A stretch of 33,263 bases of DNA, taken from positions 1-33,263 of the forward strand of contig NZ_JAPDIR010000006.1 in the NCBI RefSeq assembly GCF_029870595.1, written 5' to 3'. This document shows, in pieces, positions 7,825 through 16,800 of the stretch (position 1 is its first letter; each line of letters begins with the position of its first letter). This DNA comes from Sphingomonas sp. CBMAI 2297 (lineage in GTDB: Bacteria > Pseudomonadota > Alphaproteobacteria > Sphingomonadales > Sphingomonadaceae). The translations under genes were made by a program, and so were the position numbers. The notes under the pieces are model-generated. The model ran no database searches. It had not been told where the DNA came from and was given only the letters and a program-made list of their open reading frames with translations.

Positions 7825-10652
7825 CACAGCTTGGCTCCGCCCATCTTGTAGGTCAGCTGCATGTAGAAGCTGCGCCCCACCCCGTCGAACCACGAGATGT
7901 CGTAATAGGGATAGGCGCCATAGGTACGATCCTTGATCGGGTTCTGGTCGAACAGATTGTTGATCGTGCCCGACAGGCGGAAGCGCTCGGTGATGTTGTA
8001 CTGGGCCGACAGGTTGAAGAGGTAGCTCGCCTTGATGAAGGCCTTCTCGTCGTAATTGGGCAGCTTGCCCAGGCGCTGCCCGGTCAGCGTGGTCGAGAAT
8101 TTGCCGAGGTCCCAGCTGAGGCTCGCCGTGCCCTTGTCGCGCGGGATGTCGTAGCCGCTGTCATAGGTCAGCTTGTCGATCACCGGATCGCCCGGATATT
8201 GGCGGATCGTGTGGTTGAGCACATAGGTGTAGCTCGCCGCGAGCGCGAAGGTGCCGATCCCGGCCGTGGGAATGCGCAGGTGCGCGGCGAAATCGATGCC
8301 GTCCGTCGTCTCCTGCGCCACGTTGATCGGATTGATGTAGACGCCCTGGAGCTGGCCATCGAGCGCGCCGCCGACATAGCGCTGCACCCGCGCCTTGGCG
8401 TCGAGGCAGGTCGGCGAGTTGCCGTCGATCGCGCTGCCCGCCGCGGTCCGGCCGATGCGGCAATCGGCCTCGTCGCGCAGGACGCTGTCGATGTTCATGT
8501 CGAGCACCTGGTTCTTCATCGCGACCCGGAAATAATCGACCGACACGTCGAAGCGCCGCGACGGCTGCCACACCATGCCGGCATTGAGCGAAGTCGAGGT
8601 CTCCGGCCGCAACCGCCGGTTGCCCGAGCGATGCGAGACGATGCCCTGATCGGCATAGCTGCAATCGGGGATGCCGACGCCCGGCTCCAGCGTGCGGCAC
8701 AGATAATAGTCCGTGCCCGAGGGATGGGTGTTGCCCGGCCCGCGAAAGACATAGTTGAGATCGGGCGCGCGGAAGCCGGTGCCATAGGCGCCGCGGATCA
8801 TGAGCGACTTGGTCGGCCGCACCACCGCGCCGAGATTGTAGGTGAACTTGCCGAAGCCGTTGCCGGCGAAGCTGTAATGGTCGTAGCGCGCCGCCGCATC
8901 GAGCTCGAGGAACGAGAAGGCCGGGATGCGCAGCTCGCCGCCAGCGCCCCAATGCTGGCGCGTCCCCTTCCCGTCCGAATCGACCAGCCCGACATAATAT
9001 TGAGTCAGCGCGAGCGGATCGGGCTTCAGGTCATAGCCCTGGTTCCCCACCTCGGCGCTGACCGCGAAGCCGACCGGGCCGCCAGGCAGGCGGAACAGCT
9101 CGGTATTGTTCACCGTGGCGGCGACATTGTTGACCCAGGATTTGGGCCGGTAGATCGAATCGGCGGTGATCGAGCGATACTCGGCCGGCGTCAGCGGCGT
9201 GTAGAGCCGCGTCGGATTGGCGTTGAACTGGGCATAGCCCGAATTGGGATCGACACCGACCTGCGGGCCGAGGAAGAAAGCGTTGGCCTTGGAGATCACC
9301 ACCTGGGGGAACGACACGCGCGAGCTGTATTCGGCGTGGTTTAGGCTGAACTCATAGTTCCACGTGCCGCTGAAGCTGCCCTTGATGCCCGGCGTGACAT
9401 TGTAGCTGAACGAGCGGTTGCGGGTCATGCCCACGTCGAACCCGCCCATCTCCTCGGGCGTGAACTGGCGCGTCCAGTTGTCGAGCTGGTCGCCGCTGTC
9501 GGTATCGCCGGGCGCCAGGTAATTGGGATTGTAGAAGGTGCCCTCCTCGTTCCCGTCCGGCGCGACATAGGACCAGGACAGCACGTCGCGGAACAGCTTG
9601 AGGTGGGAATAGCTGGCCTGGAAATCGAGGAACAGCTCGGCACGATCGCTCAGCGTATAGCCCATGGTGCCGAAGCCGCTGGCCGATTGCCGCTTCGAGA
9701 TCATCGTGCCGTAGGCGACCGACGCGTTGCTGCCGCAGAAATAGCCGTCGCCCGAAATGGTGTCGCGCCGCGGCCGCGCGGCATAATAGGTGGTGCCGCG
9801 GTTGAGCGACGACAGCCGGTCGCACGTCGCCTTGCCGGGGTTGATGTAATAGAGATATTCGTCGGCGCGCAGGAAGGTGCGGCGGGCCAGCGGCGCCCCG
9901 GTGGGATCGTCGGCGGTCGAATCCTGCAGCTTGCGCTGATATTGCCATAGCGGCCGCTGGTCGAGCAGCTCGAGGCCGACCACGCCGTGGAAGCCGCCCG
10001 TGTCCCAGCCGGTGGTGAGGCTCAGCCGCTGCGACGATCCCCCGCCATGCTCGGTCGCCCCGTAGCGATAGTCGATGCGCGTGCCGTCGGGCTTGGACTT
10101 GAGCTGGAAGTTGACCACGCCCGAGATCGCGTCGGAACCATAGATCGCCGAGGCGCTGCCGCTGAGGATCTCGACGCGCTCGATCAGCCCGACCGGAATG
10201 TTCGAGATATCGGTGAAGTTGCCATTGCCTTTGAAAGGCAGCGGAAAATCGGCGATGCGGCGGCCATTGACCAGCACCAGCGTGTGGTTGGGGCCGAGCC
10301 CGCGCAGGTCGACCTGCTGCGCGCCGGGCGTGAAGTCCGCGCCCGAGAAGCTCTGCTGGCTCTGCGTCTCGCCGCCATTCTGGGTGATCGCGCGCAGCAC
10401 GTCGGGCACGCTCTGATAGCCGCTGCGCAGGATGTCCTCGGCGGTGATCGTCGTCACCGGTGCCGGGCCCTCGCCCTGGATGCGCGGGATGCGCGAGCCG
10501 AGCACGGTGATCTGGCCCTCGCCCTCGCTCGCTTCCTGGCCCGTCGCCGGCACGGACTGCTCGCCCGACGCCGCCTGCGCCAGCGCCGCGACCGGGAGCG
10601 CGACCATGCTGGTCCCCGCCAGCGCCACCGCCACGAACTTCATGTATCGCAT
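7824..10652 (-). CDS. TonB-dependent receptor coupled to M20 peptidase
   Basis: A 942-residue outer-membrane receptor. The signal peptide begins at ATG 10652 (MRYMKFVAVALAGTSMVA, ending ALAQ). A strong AGGGGG sits seven bases before it, and an alternative ATG at 10643 is three codons in. There is no STN domain: a TonB-box-like GQITVLGSRI leads straight into the plug (VDLRGLGPNHTLVLVNGRR, IERVEILSGSASAIYGSDAI, SGVVNF). This 'LGPNHTLVLVNGRR' subclass is common among sphingomonad and Xanthomonas receptors for organic substrates. Without an STN domain it should be controlled at its promoter rather than by surface signalling. The stop overlaps the M20 peptidase start, so the pair should bring in and cut the same compound, plausibly a peptide or amino-acid conjugate (inference). 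Confidence 0.95.
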   Translation of the reverse strand: MRYMKFVAVALAGTSMVALPVAALAQAASGEQSVPATGQEASEGEGQITVLGSRIPRIQGEGPAPVTTITAEDILRSGYQSVPDVLRAITQNGGETQSQQSFSGADFTPGAQQVDLRGLGPNHTLVLVNGRRIADFPLPFKGNGNFTDISNIPVGLIERVEILSGSASAIYGSDAISGVVNFQLKSKPDGTRIDYRYGATEHGGGSSQRLSLTTGWDTGGFHGVVGLELLDQRPLWQYQRKLQDSTADDPTGAPLARRTFLRADEYLYYINPGKATCDRLSSLNRGTTYYAARPRRDTISGDGYFCGSNASVAYGTMISKRQSASGFGTMGYTLSDRAELFLDFQASYSHLKLFRDVLSWSYVAPDGNEEGTFYNPNYLAPGDTDSGDQLDNWTRQFTPEEMGGFDVGMTRNRSFSYNVTPGIKGSFSGTWNYEFSLNHAEYSSRVSFPQVVISKANAFFLGPQVGVDPNSGYAQFNANPTRLYTPLTPAEYRSITADSIYRPKSWVNNVAATVNNTELFRLPGGPVGFAVSAEVGNQGYDLKPDPLALTQYYVGLVDSDGKGTRQHWGAGGELRIPAFSFLELDAAARYDHYSFAGNGFGKFTYNLGAVVRPTKSLMIRGAYGTGFRAPDLNYVFRGPGNTHPSGTDYYLCRTLEPGVGIPDCSYADQGIVSHRSGNRRLRPETSTSLNAGMVWQPSRRFDVSVDYFRVAMKNQVLDMNIDSVLRDEADCRIGRTAAGSAIDGNSPTCLDAKARVQRYVGGALDGQLQGVYINPINVAQETTDGIDFAAHLRIPTAGIGTFALAASYTYVLNHTIRQYPGDPVIDKLTYDSGYDIPRDKGTASLSWDLGKFSTTLTGQRLGKLPNYDEKAFIKASYLFNLSAQYNITERFRLSGTINNLFDQNPIKDRTYGAYPYYDISWFDGVGRSFYMQLTYKMGGAKL

Positions 10653-10758
10653 ATATCGACCCCCTGATGCGTTTGTGACATATTGATAACGAGAGCGATC
10701 AAAATGAAACAATAAAAATGCAGTTTGGCTATGCCATACGAACGAATTGCAAAGGACT
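10653..10758. promoter_or_regulatory. Divergent promoter region, receptor/M20 versus cyanophycinase/Lrp
   Basis: A 106-base AT-rich gap serves two divergent operons. On the minus side it includes the receptor leader CAGGGGGTCGATA (reverse complement of 10654-10666), which also precedes the other receptor at 13828-13841. Stretches such as ACATATTGATAACG and CAAAATGAAACAATAAAAATG are candidates for promoter elements and for binding by the Lrp/AsnC protein encoded two genes away. No single site can be fixed by eye. Confidence 0.5.
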
Positions 10759-11781
10759 ATGGCCGTGAAGACACTATTGCGCCTTGCCCTGGTGCGCCTT
10801 GCCCTGGCCGTGCTGGCCGTGCTGCCCCTGCTCGCGCCGGCGGCGGCATCGGCCCGGCCGGGGGAAAGCTACAGCTATTACGCAATCGGCAATCTTGCCG
10901 CCGCGCGGAGCGGCCCGACCGCCCCGGCGCTGATGCTCGTCGGCGGCGGGGACTGGGATTATGGCGCCTTTCGCTGGTTCGCCGAGCGGGCCGGGCACGG
11001 CCATATCGTCGTGCTGCGCGCCTCGGGCGAGGGCCAGGCGGGTGAGGAAATCTACAGCCAGGTCGGCGGCGTGGCCTCGGTCCAGACCATCGTCTTCCAC
11101 AGCCGGGCGGCGGCGACCGACGCGCGCGTGCTCGACATACTGGCCCGTGCCGACGGGATCTTCATCGCGGGCGGCGACCAGGCCAATTACGTCCGCTACT
11201 GGAAGGACACGCCGGTCGCCCGCGCGCTCGACGCGCATGTCCGCCAGGGGCGGCCGATCGGGGGCACCAGCGCGGGGCTCGCGATCCTGGGCGGCACCGC
11301 CTATGGCGCGATGGACGGCGGCAGCATCGACAGCCCCGCCGCGCTCGCCGATCCCGGCGGGCCGGCGGTGACGCTGGTCACCGGCTTCCTCCACATGCCG
11401 CGCCTCGCCCATATCGTCACCGACACGCATTTCGCCAAGCGCGACCGGCTCGGCCGGCTCGTGGCGTTCGTCGCCAAGGCGCGGCTGCGCGATCCGCGGG
11501 CGATCGGGCTCGGCGTGGACGAAGGCGCGGCGCTCTGCGTCGAGGCGGACGGCAGCGCGAAGCTCCACGCCCCGCCGGGCGGCCATGCCTGGCTGGTCCA
11601 GCCGCGCGGGACGGCGCGCCTGCGCCCGGGCAGGCCGCTGGACTGGGAAGGCGTGCGGATCACCGGCATCGCGCCCGATGGCGGGATCGACCTGGGCACG
11701 CTCCGCGTCACCCGCCCTGCCTTTGGCGGCGTCGCGCGCGTCGCCGGCGGCAGGCTGATCGGGGCACCGGGGCCGAAATGA
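10759..11781 (+). CDS. Exported cyanophycinase-like serine peptidase (S51)
   Basis: A roughly 340-residue peptidase of the S51 family (peptidase E / cyanophycinase). Cyanophycinases cut the beta-Asp-Arg polymer cyanophycin to dipeptides. Visible signatures are VGGGDWDYGAF (61-71), AGGDQANY (137-144), the nucleophile motif GGTSAG (168-173, Ser171), the His-containing DTHFAKRDRLGRL (222-234) and LGVDEGAAL (251-259). A hydrophobic signal sequence covers about residues 3-32, so it acts outside the cytoplasm, unlike the intracellular enzymes that mobilise stored cyanophycin. The start is open to question: AAAGGA at 10751-10756 is only two bases from ATG 10759 but eight from GTG 10765, which would give VKTLLRLAL and is perhaps the better start. 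The stop overlaps the Lrp gene by four bases (ATGA). It could instead act on other beta- or gamma-linked peptides. Confidence 0.9.
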   Translation: MAVKTLLRLALVRLALAVLAVLPLLAPAAASARPGESYSYYAIGNLAAARSGPTAPALMLVGGGDWDYGAFRWFAERAGHGHIVVLRASGEGQAGEEIYSQVGGVASVQTIVFHSRAAATDARVLDILARADGIFIAGGDQANYVRYWKDTPVARALDAHVRQGRPIGGTSAGLAILGGTAYGAMDGGSIDSPAALADPGGPAVTLVTGFLHMPRLAHIVTDTHFAKRDRLGRLVAFVAKARLRDPRAIGLGVDEGAALCVEADGSAKLHAPPGGHAWLVQPRGTARLRPGRPLDWEGVRITGIAPDGGIDLGTLRVTRPAFGGVARVAGGRLIGAPGPK

Positions 11782-12215
11782 CGCTGCGCTCCGAAGAGAT
11801 CGATCCCCAGATCCTCGCGCTGCTGCGCGAGGATGCCCGGCGCAACGTCTCCGAACTGGCCGCGGTGCTGGGGGTTTCCCGCACCGCGATCTACAGCAGC
11901 ATCGAGCGGCTCGAACGGCAGGGCACGATCGTCGGATACACGGTGCGCCTGGGCGAGGACTATGACCGCAGCCTCATCCGCGCCCATGTGATGGTCAAGC
12001 TCTACCCCAAGGCCACCCAGGCGACGATCGACCAGCTGATGACGATGCCGGCGGTGGCGGGGCTCTATGCGATCTCCGGCGAGTATGACCTGATCGCCGT
12101 GGTCGAGGCGCCACACGTCAACCGCCTGAACGACCTGCTCGACGCCATCGGCGCGATGGAGGGCGTGGAGCGCACCACGTCCTCGGTCATTTTGGCGACC
12201 AAGCTCCAGCGCTGA
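11778..12215 (+). CDS. Lrp/AsnC family transcriptional regulator
   Basis: A 145-residue regulator. The N-terminal winged helix-turn-helix (about 5-55: IDPQILALLREDARRNVSEL, then LGVSRTAIYSSIERLERQG with IVGYTV) is followed by the C-terminal alpha-beta RAM/ligand domain (about 65-140, with the typical ISGEYDLIAVVEA). Lrp/AsnC proteins sense amino acids and usually control neighbouring transport or catabolic genes. ATG 11778 overlaps the stop of the cyanophycinase gene in ATGA, so the two are coupled. The likely targets are its own operon and the divergent receptor/M20 pair, through the AT-rich gap at 10653-10758; this is inference from position. It ends seven bases before the convergent fecR-like gene. 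Confidence 0.95.
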   Translation: MTLRSEEIDPQILALLREDARRNVSELAAVLGVSRTAIYSSIERLERQGTIVGYTVRLGEDYDRSLIRAHVMVKLYPKATQATIDQLMTMPAVAGLYAISGEYDLIAVVEAPHVNRLNDLLDAIGAMEGVERTTSSVILATKLQR

Positions 12216-12230
12216 CGGCCGCTCAGCGCT
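12208..12230. terminator. Hairpin spanning the stop codons of two convergent genes
   Basis: AGCGCTGA at 12208-12215 and TCAGCGCT at 12223-12230 form a perfect eight-base-pair inverted repeat around CGGCCGC. The left arm ends in the TGA of the Lrp gene and the right arm begins with the complement of the TGA of the FecR gene. It would form the same hairpin at the 3' end of both messages. There is no T-run, so it is not a classic intrinsic terminator; a role as RNA 3' end or collision point is inference. Confidence 0.45.
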
Positions 12231-13134
12231 CGCGCGATTCCACCGCGACCGCGCCCGGATTGGCGATGAGGTCGCGGATCGCAGCCGTATCCCCCTGGTT
12301 GACCATACCGTAGACGCGCACCGACGCGGCACGCGGATCGGTCAGCACCAGGCGGTCCTTCGCATAGCGATTCACTTCCTCGATGACCTCGCTCAGCGGC
12401 TCGCCCCGGAAGACCAGCCGCCCGCGTGTCCAGGCGACGGCGCTGTCGGCGTCGATATCCGCCGCCTGCCGGATGAAGCCCGTGTCGCCGCCCGTGCCCT
12501 TGGCGATGCCGAACGACAGGCGCTCGCCCTTGTGCGCCAGCTTCTCGATGGGTTCCGCGGTGCCCGGCCGCCCGGGCTCGGACAGGGCGACGCGCACCAC
12601 CCCCTCGACCACGGTCACCTTCGCTTCGCGCTTGCCCACGCTCACGTCGAACATCGTGCCGACGGCCACGACCTCGCCGTGCCGGGTCTCGACGACGAAG
12701 GGCCGGCGCTTGTCATGCGCGACCTTGAACAGCGCCTCGCCGGCCACCAGCCGCAGCCGGCGCTCGCGCGGCGCATAGGCGACGTCGACTCGGCTGTCCG
12801 CCGCCAGGGTCACCACCGATCCGTCGCTGAACGCGATCCGGCGGCGCTCGGCATGGCCGGTCGCGACGCTCTGCACCGTCTCGCGCGCGGGCCGGGGCTG
12901 CGACAGCCACAGGGTGCCGCCGACCACCGCCAGCGCGGCGATCCCCGCCGCCACCCGGCCCAGCCAGGCGGGGCGCTGCCGCACCGGCGCCGCGCCCGGG
13001 CGCTCGAACTCGCCCAGCCAGTTCCAGAAGGCCGCGGCCTCCGCCCGGTCCGCCGGATGGAGATCGCCGTCCCGCCCGTCCAGGAAAGCCTCGAACACCG
13101 CGGGCGCGCGCTTGCCGAGATTGCGTTCGCTCAT
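12223..13134 (-). CDS. FecR-like anti-sigma factor
   Basis: A 303-residue inner-membrane regulator. It has a cytoplasmic N-terminal sigma-binding region (1-57, with AAAFWNWLGEFE near 33-44), one membrane span (about 58-78, VAAGIAALAVVGGTLWLS), and a periplasmic FecR domain (about 88-182: ATGHAERRRIAFSDGSVVTL, RLVAGEALFKVAHDKRRPF, VVAVGTMFDVSV). The C-terminal segment near FRGEPLSEVIEEVNRYAKDR is of the type that contacts the receptor's signalling domain. It holds the ECF sigma factor in check until a loaded STN-type receptor signals. ATG 13134 overlaps the sigma factor stop in ATGA, so the two are one translational unit. The in-frame extension upstream lies inside the sigma gene and was not used. 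Confidence 0.93.
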   Translation of the reverse strand: MSERNLGKRAPAVFEAFLDGRDGDLHPADRAEAAAFWNWLGEFERPGAAPVRQRPAWLGRVAAGIAALAVVGGTLWLSQPRPARETVQSVATGHAERRRIAFSDGSVVTLAADSRVDVAYAPRERRLRLVAGEALFKVAHDKRRPFVVETRHGEVVAVGTMFDVSVGKREAKVTVVEGVVRVALSEPGRPGTAEPIEKLAHKGERLSFGIAKGTGGDTGFIRQAADIDADSAVAWTRGRLVFRGEPLSEVIEEVNRYAKDRLVLTDPRAASVRVYGMVNQGDTAAIRDLIANPGAVAVESRER

Positions 13135-13634
13135 GCCCCGCGCTCCATCAGATGCGCGAGCCGGTCGTAGAGATGCGCGACCGCGTGATTGAGGTGCTTC
13201 TGCACCATGCGCGGGGAGATGCCGAGCTCGCGGGCGATCTCGCCGGTGCCGCGCTCGTCGAAGCGGCGCATCACGAACACTTCGCGGCATCGGGGCGACA
13301 GCTCGTCCAGCGCGGCCTCGAGCGCGGTCTGGAGATCGGCGACGCGGCGCCGGTCCTCCTGCGCGGGCCGTACCGGCGGGTGGATCTCGGGGCCGAGCGG
13401 CACGACCGGCAGCACCCGGCGATGGCGATCGGCGATCAGATTGGCGGCGATGCGGAAGAGATAGGCCTGGGGCTCATCGACGGTCCGCTCGCGCGCGCTC
13501 GCGACGAGCCGCGCACAGGCTTCCTGCACCAGGTCCTCGACTTCGGACGCATCGTCGATCCGGCGGGCGACGAACGCGCGCAGCGCCGCGCGATAGGCGT
13601 CGAACGCGCCGTCGTCCGCCTCCGCCGCCTGCAT
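13131..13634 (-). CDS. ECF sigma factor, FecI-like
   Basis: A sigma-70 family extracytoplasmic-function sigma factor of about 167 residues. Region 2 is seen in EVEDLVQEACARLVAS and AYLFRIAANLIADRHRR, and region 4 in ALDELSPRCREVFVMRRFDE and GTGEIARELGISPRMVQKHL. It pairs with the overlapping FecR-like gene and lies divergent to an STN-bearing receptor, the standard cell-surface signalling layout. The start is uncertain: ATG 13634 gives a normal length but has only GGA nine bases upstream; ATG 13700 is in frame but lacks a site. A strong AGGAGG at 13691-13696 (minus strand) lies inside codons 2-4 of that longer form and faces only an out-of-frame ATG. A TTG at 13655, eight bases after AGGGAG, is also possible. 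Confidence 0.92.
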   Translation of the reverse strand: MQAAEADDGAFDAYRAALRAFVARRIDDASEVEDLVQEACARLVASARERTVDEPQAYLFRIAANLIADRHRRVLPVVPLGPEIHPPVRPAQEDRRRVADLQTALEAALDELSPRCREVFVMRRFDERGTGEIARELGISPRMVQKHLNHAVAHLYDRLAHLMERGA

Positions 13635-13844
13635 TTCTGGTCGTCCGGCGGCCAAGCCCGCATCTCCCTGTCGCGCACCAGCGCATATTCCTCCTGCCAT
13701 GACGCGCGGTTGCGGCAAAGGCGAACCTTGCAAGGACGCAACACCCGAAAAAAATTTGGTCCACTTTGGTTCGCGTGTGGGGAGCCCCAGCGTCATAAAC
13801 CATGATTGCCGCGTCCAGGCATCGATTCAGGGGGGTCGATAACC
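13635..13844. promoter_or_regulatory. Divergent region between ECF sigma gene and STN receptor gene
   Basis: About 210 bases drive the sigma/FecR pair leftward and the receptor operon rightward. TTTGGT occurs at 13755-13760 and 13765-13770, one helical turn apart, just after a run of seven A. CGTCATAAA at 13791-13799 could supply a CGTC-type -10 for an ECF sigma factor, but no convincing GGAAC-type -35 sits at the right distance. The receptor leader CAGGGGGGTCGATA (13828-13841) provides the ribosome site. No operator can be assigned with confidence. Confidence 0.45.
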
Positions 13845-16800
13845 ATGAACACACGCCAACTGCTTCTCGCTACCGTTGCCGCCTTCGTCGCCGTTCCCGC
13901 CGCCGCGCAGGCACGCGAGGCCGTGCGCCACGAAATCCATTTCTCGGGCGGAACCCTCGACAGCGCGCTGATGCAGGTCGCCCAGCAGACCGGCGTCCAG
14001 CTGGTCTTCACCGATCCGGCGATCGCCCGGATCAAGGCGCCCCGGCTCGAAGGGCGCTACACCATCCGCGACGCGCTCGAGCTGCTGCTCGCCAACAGCC
14101 GCTACACTTATCGCTTCACCGGCCCGAACAGCGTGCGCGTGATGCCGCGAGGCGAGGCCCAGCCGACGCCCCGCCCGGTCGCGCTCTACCAGGACAGCCC
14201 CGCTCCCGCGCCGACCGGCGACCAGCAGGCTGCGGCCGAGACCGCCAGCGTCGAGCAGGCCGTGAACGGCGACGAGGCGCCGCCGCCCGAGATCGTCGTG
14301 GTCGGCTCGCAGATCCGCGGCAGCAAGGTGACCGCCGCGCTGCCCGTCACCGTGGTCGACGAGGCCCAGATCGGCGCCACCGGCGCGACCTCGGGCGACG
14401 AGCTGTTCCGCTCGATCCCGCAGCTCGGCGATGTGAGCTTCAACAGCTCCTATCTGCCGAACAGCTCCAACTCGGCGCGCGGCGATGTCGGCTCGATCAA
14501 CCTGCGCAACCTCGGCGTCGGCAACACGCTGGTGCTGCTCAACGGCCGCCGCGTGGTCAATCACCCGACCAGCCGCGCCGACGACAATCTGGTGCCGGTG
14601 CTGACGGTCAACACCAACGCCATCCCCGTCTTCGGGCTGGAGCGCATGGAAGTGCTGCGCGACGGCGCCGCCGCGATCTATGGCTCCGACGCGGTGGCCG
14701 GCGTGGTCAACACCGTGCTCAAGACCGATTATCAGGGCGTGGAGCTGGAGGGCCAGGTCGGCTGGGGCGAAGGTTCGCACCTGTTCGAGACCAACACCCA
14801 TCTGCTCGCCGGCCGCAACCTCGGCGATCGCGGCAACATCACGCTGTTCGCCAGCTATGACAAGCGCGACGGCGTGCTCGCGAGCGACTTCGACTATACC
14901 CGCTCGAACGACAACCGCCCGCTCTTCGTCGGCACTCGCTTCGAAGGGGCGACCTCGCTCGACGGCCGCTCGACGATCACGCCCTGGGGCTCGTTCCAGA
15001 CGGTGGGCAATGTGGTGGTCCGCCAGGGCACGACCGCGCTGACCAACACCTCGGGCCAGTTCCACATCCAGCCGACCAGCTTCACCGGCTGCCCGGCCGG
15101 CGGCGCCGGCATCATCGGCGGCACCAACTGCGTCGCCACCGGCACCAGCTCGACGGCGGGCATCCGCGAGCTGCGCTTCGACGCGCCGCTCGCCTTCAAC
15201 ACCAACGTCACGCCCAATATCCGCCGCATCAACCTGTTCCTGAACGGCCATTACGAGCTGGGCGGCGGCGTGGAGCTGTTCGGCGAGGCCGGCTATTACA
15301 ACGGCCAGAGCAACAGCATCCAGGCATCGACCGGCACTCTGTCCTCGGGCCCGCTGACGATCGCCGCCAATGCCTATTACAACCCGTTCGGCCCGGTCGG
15401 CAGCCCGAACCGCCTGCCCGGCATCAACGCCGCCGCGACCGGCCAGGCGATCACGCTGTCGAGCTACAATTTCGCCGATGTCGGCCCCAATCATGTCAAC
15501 GTGCTCAACACCCAGTATCGCCTGCTCGGCGGCCTGCGGTTCAAGGCGCTCGGCTTGGAATGGGAAAGCGCCGCGCTCTATTCGGAAGCGCGGGTGCGCG
15601 ACACCTCCGACGGCATCAGCCAGACTTTGCTCCAGCGCCAGATCAACCTGACCACGCCGGACGCCTATAACCCGTTCAACGGCAGCGGCCTTACCCCGCC
15701 GAGCGGCGCCGACAACACGCCGAGCAGCCTCGCCGCGATCAACGCGATCCGGATCAAGACCACGCGCGTCAGCACCTCGACGCTGGCGATGTGGGACATC
15801 AAGGGCTCGACGACCGACCTGATCCGCCTGCCCGGCGGCAATGTCGGCCTCGCGATCGGTGGCGAGGTGCGCCGCGAGACCCAGCGCGACGATCGCGATC
15901 CGCGCGTCGACGGGACGATCCAGTTCACCGATTCGATCACCGGCGCGGTCAACGGATCGGACCTGGTCGGCACCAGCCCCTCGCCCGACACCAGCGGCCG
16001 CCGCACCGTCGCCGCGGCCTATCTCGAGCTGGCGGTGCCGGTGGTCTCGCCGGACATGCACATCCCGCTGGTCCGCAACATCGAGCTCCAGCTCGCAGGC
16101 CGCTTCGAACATTATTCGGACGTCGGCTCGGTCGCCAAGCCGAAGATCGCCGCCGCCTGGGACATCGTGCGCGGCCTGCGCCTGCGCGGCTCCTATGCCG
16201 AGGGCTTCAAGGCACCGAACCTCGAGCAGATCAACGCGACGATGGTCACCCGCTCGAACACCCGCACCGACTGGGTCCGCTGCGAGGCGCAGTTGCGCAC
16301 CGCCGCGATCTCCAGCTTCGCCAATTGCTCGCAGGGCTTCGCCACCACCGCGCGGCGCTCGGGCAATCCCGACCTGAAGCCGGAACAGTCCAAGACCTGG
16401 ACCGTCGGCATGGTGCTCGAGCCGCACTTCCTCGATGCCACGGTCGGCCGGATGACCTTCACCGCCGATTACTGGCATGTGAGCCAGAAGGGCATTGTCG
16501 GCCTGTTCGGCGAGGGCAACGCGCTGATCAACGACTATTTGCTGCGCGTGCAGGGATCGAGCGACCCCAATGTCATCCGCGCCGCGCCGACGGCGGAGGA
16601 CACCGCGCTGTTCGCCGGCTCGGGCCTGGCGCCGGTCGGCCGCGTGCTCTACGTCAACGACAAGTACGTCAACCTGCTGCCGCAGGAAGCCGCGGGCATC
16701 GATCTCGGCTTCAACTGGCGCCTGCCCGATTTCGGCGCGGGCCGGATCAGCCTGAACGCGAACGCCGCCTATCTCGACAAGTTCTTCCTCGAGCCTTCGC

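Noticed and set aside
7825..7893. Longer N-terminus for the M20 peptidase starting at 7893
   Set aside because: The extra 23 residues lie in another frame of the receptor's C-terminal codons and would displace a clean signal peptide.
13135..13290. Extended FecR start at 13290
   Set aside because: The extension is Arg-rich shadow sequence inside the sigma gene; ATG 13134 with an ATGA overlap is the normal start.
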